Shown: in pieces, positions 52,560 through 63,338 of the stretch | How the letters are laid out: each line of letters begins with the position of its first letter | Numbering within the stretch: the first letter of the stretch is position 1 | Assembly (NCBI GenBank): GCA_964247055.1 | Contig: OZ176054.1 | Location: forward strand, 248,001-312,000 | Origin: Paragordius varius | Lineage: Eukaryota > Nematomorpha | Length of the DNA stretch: 64,000 nt | Reading direction: 5' to 3' | Made by a program: the position numbers and the translations under genes | Notes under the pieces: model-generated | Seen by the model: the letters and a program-made list of their open reading frames with translations, nothing else | Databases searched by the model: none | What the model was told of the DNA's origin: nothing

Positions 52560-55500
52560 CGCCATAATTTTTTTTGGGTAGCCCTATGGTAGTTCCATCA
52601 TCACCCCAAATATTTCGGGGATCGGACTGTAAATGTAATTTTTATGAATTTTTTAAATATTTAAAAAATTTATTTTATACGATTTTAAAAATAAAAATGG
52701 CTACCTAAAATCCAAATTTGATAAGGTGATGTCAGTATAATTTTTTTGGGTAGCCCTATGGTAGTTCCATCATCACCCCAAATATTTTGGGGATCGGACT
52801 ATAAATGTAATTTTTATGAATTTTTTAAATATTTAAAAAATTTATTTTATACGATTTTAAAAATAAAAATGGCTACCTAAAATCCAAATTTGATAAGGTG
52901 ATGTCACTATAATTTTTTTGGGTAGCCCTATGGTAGTTCCATCATCACCCCAAATATTTTCGAGATCGGAGTATAAATGTAATTTTTTTGAATTTTTTAA
53001 ATATTTAAAAAATTTATTTTATACGATTTTAAAAATAAAAATGGCTACCTAAAATCCAAATTTGATCAGGTGATGTCGCCATAATTTTTTTTGGGTAGCC
53101 CTATGGTAGTTCCATCATCACCCCAAATATTTTGGGGATCGGACTATAAATGTAATTTTTATGAATTTTTTAAATATTTAAAAAATTTATTTTATACGAT
53201 TTTAAAATTAAAAATGGCTACCTAAAATCCAAATTTGATCAGGTGATGTCACTATAATTTTTTTTGGGTAGCCCTATGGTAGTTCCATCATCACCCCAAA
53301 TATTTTCGAGATCGGACTATAAATGTAATTTTTATGAATTTTTTAAATATTTAAAAAATTTATTTTATACGATTTTAAAAATAAAAATGGCTACCTAAAA
53401 TCCAAATTTGATCAGGTGATGTCGCCATAATTTTTTTTGGGTAGCCCTATGGTAGTTCCATCATCACCCCAAATATTTTGGGGATCGGACTATAAATGTA
53501 ATTTTTATGAATTTTTTAAATATTTAAAAAATTTATTTTATACGATTTTAAAAATAAAAATGGTTACTTAAAATCCAAATTTGATCAGGTGATGTCGCCA
53601 TAATTTTTTTTGGGTAGCCCTATGGTAGTTCCATCATCACCCCAAATATTTTGGGGATCGGACTATAAATGTAATTTTTATGAATTTTTTAAATATTTAA
53701 AAAATTTATTTTATACGATTTTAAAAATAAAAATGGCTACCTAAAATCCAAATTTGATCAGGTGATGTCACTATAATTTTTTTTGGGTAGCCCTATGGTA
53801 GTTCCATCATCACCCCAAATATTTTCGAGATCGGAGTATAAATGTAATTTTTATGAATTTTTTCAATATTTAAAAAATTTATTTTATACGATTTTAAAAA
53901 TAAAAATGGCTACCTAAAATCCAAATTTGATCAGGTGATGTCACCATAATTTTTTTTGGGTAGCCCTATAATAGTTCCATCATCACCCCAAATATTTTCG
54001 AGATCGGAGTATAAATGTAATTTTTTTGAATTTTTTAAATATTTAAAAAATTTATTTTATACGATTTTAAAAATAAAAATGGCTACCTAAAATCCAAATT
54101 TGATCAGGTGATGTCACTATAATTTTTTTTGGGTAGCCCTATGGTAGTTCCATCATCACCCCAAATATTTTCGAGATCGGAGTATAAATGTAATTTTTAT
54201 GAATTTTTTAAATATTTAAAAAATTTATTTTATACGATTTTAAAAATAAAAATGGCTACCTAAAATCCAAATTTGATCAGGTGATGTCACCATAATTTTT
54301 TTTGGGTAGCCCTATGGTAGTTCCATCATCACCCCAAATATTTTCGAGATCGGAATATAAATGTAATTTTTATGAATTTTTTAAATATTTAAAAAATTTA
54401 TTTTATACGATTTTAAAAACACAAATGGCTACCTAAAATCCAAATTTGATCAGGTGATGTCACCATAATTTTTTTTGCGTAGCCCTATGGTAGTTCCATC
54501 ATCACCCCAAATATTTTGGGGATCGGACTATAAATGTAATTTTTATGAATTTTTTAAATATTTAAAAAATTTATTTTATAAGATTTTAAAAATAAAAATG
54601 GCTACCTAAAATCCAAATTTGATCAGGTGATGTCGCCATAATTTTTTTTGGGTAGCCCTATGGTAGTTCCATCATCACCCCAAATATTTTGGGGATCGGA
54701 CTATAAATGTAATTTTTATGAATTTTTTAAATATTTAAAAAATTTATTTTATACGATTTTAAAAATAAAAATGGCTACCTAAAATCCAAATTTGATCAGG
54801 TGATGTCGCCATAATTTTTTTTGGGTAGCCCTATGGTAGTTCCATCATCACCCCAAATATTTCGGGGATCGGACTGTAAATGTAATTTTTATGAATTTTT
54901 TAAATATTTAAAAAATTTATTTTATACGATTTTAAAAATAAAAATGGCTACCTAAAATCCAAATTTGATAAGGTGATGTCAGTATAATTTTTTTGGGTAG
55001 CCCTATGGTAGTTCCATCATCACCCCAAATATTTTGGGGATCGGACTATAAATGTAATTTTTATGAATTTTTTAAATATTTAAAAAATTTATTTTATACG
55101 ATTTTAAAAATAAAAATGGCTACCTAAAATCCAAATTTGATAAGGTGATGTCACTATAATTTTTTTGGGTAGCCCTATGGTAGTTCCATCATCACCCCAA
55201 ATATTTTCGAGATCGGAGTATAAATGTAATTTTTTTGAATTTTTTAAATATTTAAAAAATTTATTTTATACGATTTTAAAAATAAAAATGGCTACCTAAA
55301 ATCCAAATTTGATCAGGTGATGTCGCCATAATTTTTTTTGGGTAGCCCTATGGTAGTTCCATCATCACCCCAAATATTTTGGGGATCGGACTATAAATGT
55401 AATTTTTATGAATTTTTTAAATATTTAAAAAATTTATTTTATACGATTTTAAAATTAAAAATGGCTACCTAAAATCCAAATTTGATCAGGTGATGTCACT

Positions 55501-56370
55501 ATAATTTTTTTTGGGTAGCCCTATGGTAGTTCCATCATCACCCCAAATATTTTCGAGATCGGACTATAAATGTAATTTTTATGAATTTTTTAAATATTTA
55601 AAAAATTTATTTTATACGATTTTAAAAATAAAAATGGCTACCTAAAATCCAAATTTGATCAGGTGATGTCGCCATAATTTTTTTTGGGTAGCCCTATGGT
55701 AGTTCCATCATCACCCCAAATATTTTGGGGATCGGACTATAAATGTAATTTTTATGAATTTTTTAAATATTTAAAAAATTTATTTTATACGATTTTAAAA
55801 ATAAAAATGGTTACTTAAAATCCAAATTTGATCAGGTGATGTCGCCATAATTTTTTTTGGGTAGCCCTATGGTAGTTCCATCATCACCCCAAATATTTTC
55901 GAGATCGGAGTATAAATGTAATTTTTATGAATTTTTTCAATATTTAAAAAATTTATTTTATACGATTTTAAAAATAAAAATGGCTACCTAAAATCCAAAT
56001 TTGATCAGGTGATGTCACCATAATTTTTTTTGGGTAGCCCTATAATAGTTCCATCATCACCCCAAATATTTTCGAGATCGGAGTATAAATGTAATTTTTT
56101 TGAATTTTTTAAATATTTAAAAAATTTATTTTATACGATTTTAAAAATAAAAATGGCTACCTAAAATCCAAATTTGATCAGGTGATGTCACTATAATTTT
56201 TTTTGGGTAGCCCTATGGTAGTTCCATCATCACCCCAAATATTTTCGAGATCGGAGTATAAATGTAATTTTTATGAATTTTTTAAATATTTAAAAAATTT
56301 ATTTTATACGATTTTAAAAATAAAAATGGCTACCTAAAATCCAAATTTGATCAGGTGATGTCACCATAAT
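52560..56370. repeat. 13-monomer higher-order repeat, period 2247 bp, about two copies
   Basis: Four rare markers keep exact 2247-bp spacing: TATTTCGGGG with GACTGTAAATG (52611 and 54858), GATAAGGTGATGTCAGTATAA (ATAAGG at 52721 and 54968), TTTTAAAATTAAAAATGG (about 53203 and 55450), and TGGTTACTTA (53561 and 55808). Then the second copy skips one B unit, so the TTTTTTCAATATTT and CCCTATAATAG units match at about 2074 bp. Related phrases continue at 57.0-58.1 kb (CAGTATAA at about 57053, GCTACTTAAA at 57710) and 59.46 kb, as older or partial copies. Confidence 0.88.
53303..53317. repeat. A/B chimeric monomer (TTTTCGAGATCGGAC)
   Basis: Phases 41 and 43 are type A (C and A) but phase 51 is type B (C). 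The same mix is at 55550-55564 (a copy within the 13-mer), 57452-57466 and 63845-63859. The reverse mix, GTTGGGGATCGGAG, is at 22791-22804 and 33148-33161. In nearly all other units the three sites travel together. Confidence 0.85.
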
Positions 56371-59300
56371 TTTTTTTGGGTAGCCCTATGGTAGTTCCAT
56401 CATCACCCCAAATATTTTGGGGATCGGACTATAAATGTAATTTTTATGAATTTTTTAAATATTTAAAAAATTTATTTTATACGATTTTAAAAATAAAAAT
56501 GGCTACCTAAAATCCAAATTTGATCAGGTGATGTCGCCATAATTTTTTTTGGGTAGCCCTATGGTAGTTCCATCATCACCCCAAATATTTTCGAGATCGG
56601 AGTATAAATGTAATTTTTATGAATTTTTTAAATATTTAAAAAATTTATTTTATACGATTTTAAAAATAAAAATGGCTACCTAAAATCCAAATTTGATCAG
56701 GTGATGTCGCCATAATTTTTTTTGGGTAGCCCTATGGTAGTTCCATAATCACCCCAAATATTTTGGGGATCGGACTATAAAGGTAATTTTTATGAATTTT
56801 TTAAATATTTAAAAAATTTATTTTATACGATTTTAAAAATAAAAATGGCTACCTAAAATCCAAATTTGATCAGGTGATGTCGCCATAATTTTTTTTGGGT
56901 AGCCCTATGGTAGTTCCATCATCACCCCAAATATTTTGGGGATCGGACTATAAATGTAATTTTTATGAATTTTTTAAATATTTAAAAAATTTATTTTATA
57001 CGATTTTAAAAATAAAAATGGCTACCTAAAATCCAAATTTGATAAGGTGATGTCAGTATAATTTTTTTGGGTAGCCCTATGGTAGTTCCATCATCACCCC
57101 AAATATTTTCGAGATCGGAGTATAAATGTAATTTTTTTGAATTTTTTAAATATTTAAAAAATTTATTTTATACGATTTTAAAAATAAAAATGGCTACCTA
57201 AAATCCAAATTTGATCAGGTGATGTCGCCATAATTTTTTTTGGGTAGCCCTATGGTAGTTCCATCATCACCCCAAATATTTTCGAGATCGGAGTATAAAT
57301 GTAATTTTTATGAATTTTTTAAATATTTAAAAAATTTATTTTATACGATTTTAAAAATAAAAATGGCTACCTAAAATCCAAATTTGATCAGGTGATGTCA
57401 CTATAATTTTTTTTGGGTAGCCCTATGGTAGTTCCATCATCACCCCAAATATTTTCGAGATCGGACTATAAATGTAATTTTTATGAATTTTTTAAATATT
57501 TAAAAAATTTATTTTATACGATTTTAAAAATAAAAATGGCTACCTAAAATCCAAATTTGATCAGGTGATGTCGCCATAATTTTTTTTGGGTAGCCCTATG
57601 GTAGTTCCATCATCACCCCAAATATTTTGGGGATCGGATATAAATGTAATTTTTATGAATTTTTTAAATATTTAAAAAATTTATTTTATACGATTTTAAA
57701 AATAAAAATGGCTACTTAAAATCCAAATTTGATCAGGTGATGTCGCCATAATTTTTTTTGGGTAGCCCTATGGTAGTTCCATCATCACCCCAAATATTTT
57801 GGGGATCGGACTATAAATGTAATTTTTATGAATTTTTTAAATATTTAAAAAATTTATTTTATACGATTTTAAAAATAAAAATGGCTACCTAAAATCCAAA
57901 TTTGATCAGGTGATGTCACTATAATTTTTTTTGGGTAGCCCTATGGTAGTTCCATCATCACCCCAAATATTTTCGAGATCGGAGTATAAATGTAATTTTT
58001 ATGAATTTTTTCAATATTTAAAAAATTTATTTTATACGATTTTAAAAATAAAAATGGCTACCTAAAATCCAAATTTGATCAGGTGATGTCACCATAATTT
58101 TTTTTGGGTAGCCCTATGGTAGTTCCATCATCACCCCAAATATTTTCGAGATCGGAGTATAAATGTAATTTTTTTGAATTTTTTAAATATTTAAAAAATT
58201 TATTTTATACGATTTTAAAAATAAAAATGGCTACCTAAAATCCAAATTTGATCAGGTGATGTCACCATAATTTTTTTTGGGTAGCCCTATGGTAGTTCCA
58301 TCATCACCCCAAATAGTTTGGGGATCGGACTATAAATGTAATTTTTATGAATTTTTTAAATATTTAAAAAATTTATTTTATACGATTTTAAAAATAAAAA
58401 TGGCTACCTAAAATCCAAATTTGATCAGGTGATGTCGCCATAATTTTTTTTGGGTAGCCCTATGGTAGTTCCATCATCACCCCAAATATTTTGGGGATCG
58501 GACTATAAATGTAATTTATATGAATTTTTTAAATATTTAAAAAATTTATTTTATACGATTTTAAAAATAAAAATGGCTACCTAAAATCCAAATTTGATCA
58601 GGTGATGTCACCATAATTTTTTTTGGGTAGCCCTATGGTAGTTCCATCATCACCCCAAATATTTTCGAGATCGGAGTATAAATGTAATTTTTTTGAATTT
58701 TTTAAATATTTAAAAAATTTATTTTATACGATTTTAAAAATAAAAATGGCTACCTAAAATCCAAATTTGATCAGGTGATGTCACCATAATTTTTTTTGGG
58801 TAGCCCTATGGTAGTTCCATCATCACCCCAAATATTTTCGAGATCGGAGTATAAATGTAATTTTTATGAATTTTTTAAATATTTAAAAAATTTATTTTAT
58901 ACGATTTTAAAAATAAAAATGGCTACCTAAAATCCAAATTTGATCAGGTGATGTCACCATAATTTTTTTTGGGTAGCCCTATGGTAGTTCCATCATCACC
59001 CCAAATATTTTGGGGATCGGACTATAAATGAAATTTTTATGAATTTTTAAAATATTTAAAAAATTTATTTTATACGATTTTAAAAATAAAAATGGCTACC
59101 TAAAATCCAAATTTGATCAGGTGATGTCGCCATAATTTTTTTTGGGTAGCCCTATGGTAGTTCCATCATCACCCCAAATATTTTGGGGATCGGACTATAA
59201 ATGTAATTTTTATGAATTTTTTAAATATTTAAAAAATTTATTTTATACGATTTTAAAAATAAAAATGGCTACCTAAAATCCAAATTTGATCAGGTGATGT

Positions 59301-62300
59301 CGCCATAATTTTTTTTGGGTAGCCCTATGGTAGTTCCATCATCACCCCAAATATTTTGGGGATCGGACTATAAATGTAATTTTTATGAATTTTTTAAATA
59401 TTTAAAAAATTTATTTTATACGATTTTAAAAATAAAAATGGCTACCTAAGATCCAAATTTGATAAGGTGATGTCAGTATAATTTTTTTGGGTAGCCCTAT
59501 GGTAGTTCCATCGTCACCCCAAATATTTTGGGGATCGGACTATAAATGTAATTTTTATGAATTTTTTAAATATTTAAAAAATTTATTTTATACGATTTTA
59601 AAAATAAAAATGGCTACCTAAAATCCAAATTTGATAAGGTGATGTCACTATAATTTTTTTGGGTAGCCCTATGGTAGTTCCATCATCACCCCAAATATTT
59701 TCGAGATCGGAGTATAAATGTAATTTTTTTGAATTTTTTAAATATTTAAAAAATTTATTTTATACGATTTTAAAAATAAAAATGGCTACCTAAAATCCAA
59801 ATTTGATCAGGTGATGTCACTATAATTTTTTTTGGGTAGCCCTATGGTAGTTCCATCATCACCCCAAATATTTTCGAGATCGGAGTATAAATGTAATTTT
59901 TATGAATTTTTTAAATATTTAAAAAATTTATTTTATACGATTTTAAAAATAAAAATGGCTACCTAAAATCCAAATTTGATCAGGTGATGTCACTATAATT
60001 TTTTTTGGGTAGCCCTATGGTAGTTCCATCATCACCCCAAATATTTTCGAGATCGGAGTATAAATGTAATTTTTTTGAATTTTTTAAATATTTAAAAAAT
60101 TTATTTTATACGATTTTAAAAATAAAAATGGCTACCTAAAATCCAAATTTGATCAGGTGATGTCACCATAATTTTTTTTGGGTAGCCCTATGGTAGTTCC
60201 ATCATCACCCCAAATATTTTCGAGATCGGAGTATAAATGTAATTTTTATGAATTTTTTCAATATTTAAAAAATTTATTTTATACGATTTTAAAAATAAAA
60301 ATGGCTACGTAAAATCCACATTTGATAAGGTGATGTCACTATAATTTTTTTGGGTAGCCCTATGGTAGTTCCATCATCACCCCAAATATTTTCGAGATCG
60401 GAGTATAAATGTAATTTTTTTGAATTTTTTAAATATTTAAAAAATTTATTTTATACGATTTTAAAAATAAAAATGGCTACCTAAAATCCAAATTTGATCA
60501 GGTGATGTCACCATAATTTTTTTTGGGTAGCCCTATGGTAGTTCCATCATCACCCCAAATATTTTCGAGATCGGAGTATAAATGTAATTTTTATGAATTT
60601 TTTCAATATTTAAAAAATTTATTTTATACGATTTTAAAAATAAAAATGGCTACCTAAAATCCAAATTTGATCAGGTGATGTCACCATAATTTTTTTTGGG
60701 TAGCCCTATGGTAGTTCCATCATCACCCCAAATATTTTGGGGATCGGACTATAAATGTAATTTTTATGAATTTTTTAAATATTTAAAAAATTTATTTTAT
60801 ACGATTTTAAAAATAAAAATGGCTACCTAAAATCCAAATTTGATCAGGTGATGTCGCCATAATTTTTTTTGGGTAGCCCTATGGTAGTTCCATCATCACC
60901 CCAAATATTTTGGGGATCGGACTATAAATGTAATTTTTATGAATTTTTTAAATATTTAAAAAATTTATTTTATACGATTTTAAAAATAAAAATGGCTACC
61001 TAAAATCCAAATTTGATAAGGTGATGTCACTATAATTTTTTTGGGTAGCCCTATGGTAGTTCCATCATCACCCCAAATATTTTCGAGATCGGAGTATAAA
61101 TGTAATTTATTTGAATTTTTTAAATATTTAAAAAATTTATTTTATACGATTTTAAAAATAAAAATGGCTACCTAAAATCCAAATTTGATCTGGTGATGTC
61201 GCCATAATTTTTTTTGGGTAGCCCTATGGTAGTTCCATCATCACCCCAAATATTTTGGGGATCGGACTATAAATGTAATTTTTATGAATTTTTTAAATAT
61301 TTAAAAAATTTATTTTATACGATTTTAAAAATAAAAATGGCTACCTAAAATCCAAATTTGATCAGGTGATGTCACTATAATTTTTTTTGGGTAGCCCTAT
61401 GGTAGTTCCATCATCACCCCAAATATTTTCGAGATCGGAGTATAAATGTAATTTTTATGAATTTTTTAAATATTTAAAAAATTTATTTTATACGATTTTA
61501 AAAATAAAAATGGCTACCTAAAATCCAAATTTGATCAGGTGATGTCACCATAATTTTTTTTGGGTAGCCCTATGGTAGTTCCATCATCACCACAAATATT
61601 TTGGGGATCGGACTATAAATGTAATTTTTATGAATTTTTTAAATATTTTTAAAATTTATTTTATACGATTTTAAAAATAAAAATGGCTACCTAAAATCCA
61701 AATTTGATCAGGTGATGTCACTATAATTTTTTTTGGGTAGCCCTATGATAGTTCCATCATCACCCCAAATATTTTGGGGATCGGACTATAAATGTAATTT
61801 TTATGAATTTTTTAAATATTTAAAAAATTTATTTTATACGATTTTAAAAATAAAAATGGCTACCTAAAATCCAAATTTGATCAGGTGATGTCACTATAAT
61901 TTTTTTTGGGTAGCCCTATGGTAGTTCCATCATCACCCCAAATATTTTCGAGATCGGAGTATAAATGTAATTTTTATGAATTTTTTAAATATTTAAAAAA
62001 TTTATTTTATACGATTTTAAAAATAAAAATGGCTACCTAAAATCCAAATTTGATAAGGTGATGTCACTATAATTTTTTTGGGTAGCCCTATGGTAGTTCC
62101 ATCATCACCCCAAATATTTTCGAGATCGGAGTATAAATGTAATTTTTTTGAATTTTTTAAATATTTAAAAAATTTATTTTATACGATTTTAAAAATAAAA
62201 ATGGCTACCTAAAATCCAAATTTGATCAGGTGATGTCACTATAATTTTTTTTGGGTAGCCCTATGGTAGTTCCATCATCACCCCAAATATTTTGGGGATC

Positions 62301-63172
62301 GGACTATAAATGTAATTTTTATGAATTTTTTAAATATTTAAAAAATTTATTTTATACGATTTTAAAAATAAAAATGGCTACCTAAAATCCAAATTTGATC
62401 AGGTGATGTCGCCATAATTTTTTTTGAGTAGCCCTATGGTAGTTCCATCATCACCCCAAATATTTTGTTGGGGATCGGACTATAAATGTAATTTTTATGA
62501 ATTTTTTAAATATTTAAAAAATTTATTTTATACGATTTTAAAAATAAAAATGGCTACCTAAAATCCAAATTTGATCAGGTGATGTCACTATAATTTTTTT
62601 TGGGTAGCCCTATGGTAGTTCCATCATCACCCCAAATATTTTTGAGATCGGAGTATAAATGTAATTTTTATGAATTTTTTCAATATTTAAAAAATTTATT
62701 TTATACGATTTTAAAAATAAAAATGGCTACCTAAAATCCAAATTTGATCAAGTGATGTCACCATAATTTTTTTTGGGTAGCCCTATGGTAGTTCCATCAT
62801 CACCCCAAATATTTTCGAGATCGGAGTATAAATGTAATTTTTTTGAATTTTTTAAATATTTAAAAAATTTATTTTATACGATTTTAAAAATAAAAATGGC
62901 TACCTAAAATCCAAATTTGATCAGGTGATGTCGCCATAATTTTTTTTGGGTAGCCCTATGGTAGTTCCATCATCACCCCAAATATTTTGGGGATCGGACT
63001 ATAAATGTAATTTTTATGAATTTTTTAAATATTTAAAAAATTTATTTTATACGATTTTAAAAATAAAAATGGCTACCTAAAATCCAAATTTGATCAGGTG
63101 ATGTCACTATAATTTTTTTTGGGTAGCCCTATGGTAGTTCCATCATCACCCCAAATATTTTCGAGATCGGAG

Positions 63173-63179
63173 TATAAAT
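63173..63179 (+). promoter_or_regulatory. TATA-box-like TATAAAT in each monomer
   Basis: TATAAAT at phases 52-58 sits just right of the variable GATCGGAG or GATCGGAC element and recurs in nearly every monomer. It resembles a eukaryotic TATA box, and satellites are often transcribed at low level. In a 74% A/T unit the match could be accidental; no downstream gene or other promoter element supports it. A deleted copy lies near 50215 (CTATAGTAATT). Confidence 0.25.
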
Positions 63180-63191
63180 GTAATTTTTATG

Positions 63192-63215
63192 AATTTTTTA
63201 AATATTTAAAAAATT
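63192..63215. repeat. Perfect 24-bp A/T palindrome in the monomer core
   Basis: Phases 71-94 read as a left half AATTTTTTAAAT joined directly to its reverse complement, with no spacer. The symmetry stops at the next bases (G on the left, T on the right). It is present in most monomers of the window, and this is one example. The dyad is all A/T and could extrude as a cruciform or bend DNA through its A-tracts. Some copies break it, for instance TTTAAAGATTT at about 590, TTAATATT near 1621 and 3168, TATTAAAAAAA near 13005, and TTCAATATT in several copies after 53.8 kb. Confidence 0.92.
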
Positions 63216-63243
63216 TATTTTATACGATTTTAAAAATAAAAAT

Positions 63244-63301
63244 GGCTACCTAAAATCCAAATTTGATCAGGTGATGTCACCATAATTTTTTTTGGGTAGC
63301 C
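63244..63301. repeat. GGCTACC / GGTAGCC inverted arms across the monomer junction
   Basis: GGCTACC at phases 123-129 is the exact reverse complement of GGTAGCC at phases 1-7 of the next unit. The 44-bp interval contains the GGTGA-TG-TCACC dyad and the T8 run. Further pairing is possible between ACCATA (158-163) and TATGGT (9-14 of the next unit). Much of the G+C of this AT-rich unit lies in these self-complementary segments. Whether they pair in vivo, in DNA or in a satellite transcript, is not known. Confidence 0.8.
63270..63281. repeat. GGTGA-TG-TCACC dyad
   Basis: Phases 149-160 form a 5-bp inverted repeat with a 2-bp spacer. The left part GGTGATG is also complementary to CATCACC at phases 23-29 of the next unit, so two alternative pairings are possible. 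Common variants TCGCC and TCACT disturb the right arm. The 504-bp trimer block at 40.7-42.2 kb lacks the dyad in one monomer of every three. Confidence 0.85.
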
Positions 63302-63321
63302 CTATGGTAGTTCCATCATCA

Positions 63322-63338
63322 CCCCAAATATTTTGGGG
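63322..63338. repeat. Type B-specific CCCCAAA-TAT-TTTGGGG dyad
   Basis: Type B differs from type A at phases 41 (C to G) and 43 (A to G). Together these changes turn CGAG into GGGG and complete a 7-bp arm inverted repeat with CCCCAAA at phases 28-34. Type E keeps a shorter version (CCCCAA with TTGGGG). Type A and type C lack it. Many B-like copies with CACCACAAA break the left arm, so the dyad is not universally kept. Confidence 0.8.

Larger units (their letters stand above)
63122..63294 (+). repeat. Reference monomer, consensus type A, 173 bp
   Basis: This copy matches the commonest form of the unit at every position I compared and is used here to define phase: phase 1 is the first G of GGTAGCC at 63122. 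Landmarks in order are GGTAGCCCTATGG (phases 1-13), CATCATCACCCC (20-31), the type-defining TTTTCGAGATCGGAG (37-51), TATAAAT (52-58), a 24-bp palindrome (71-94), TTATACGATTTT (98-110 region), GGCTACC (123-129), TTTGATCAGG (141-150), GGTGATGTCACC (149-160) and a T8 run (165-172) leading into the next unit. There is no obvious internal subrepeat, so 173 bp appears to be the true basic period and not a dimer of something shorter. Confidence 0.95.

Noticed and set aside
63122-63145. RNA polymerase III A/B box or tRNA-like start in GGTAGCCCTATGGTAGTTCC
   Set aside because: The resemblance to a TRGC A-box start is weak, with several core mismatches. The GTTCCATC segment does not fit a B box and lies far too close. 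The T8 run alone is not evidence of a Pol III unit.
63158-63172. CENP-B box in the TTTTCGAGATCGG region
   Set aside because: It has TTCG and a nearby CGG, but the spacing and the required internal A of the mammalian motif (TTCG, four bases, A, two bases, CGGG) do not fit in type A, B or F on either strand.
63270-63281. Compensating changes between TCGCC and CTATAGTAG in neighbouring segments
   Set aside because: The two variants co-occur often in domain 1, but TCGCC with CTATGGTAG is also common (for example near 1690 and 1870) and becomes the rule in domain 4. The linkage looks like shared descent and not pairing constraint.
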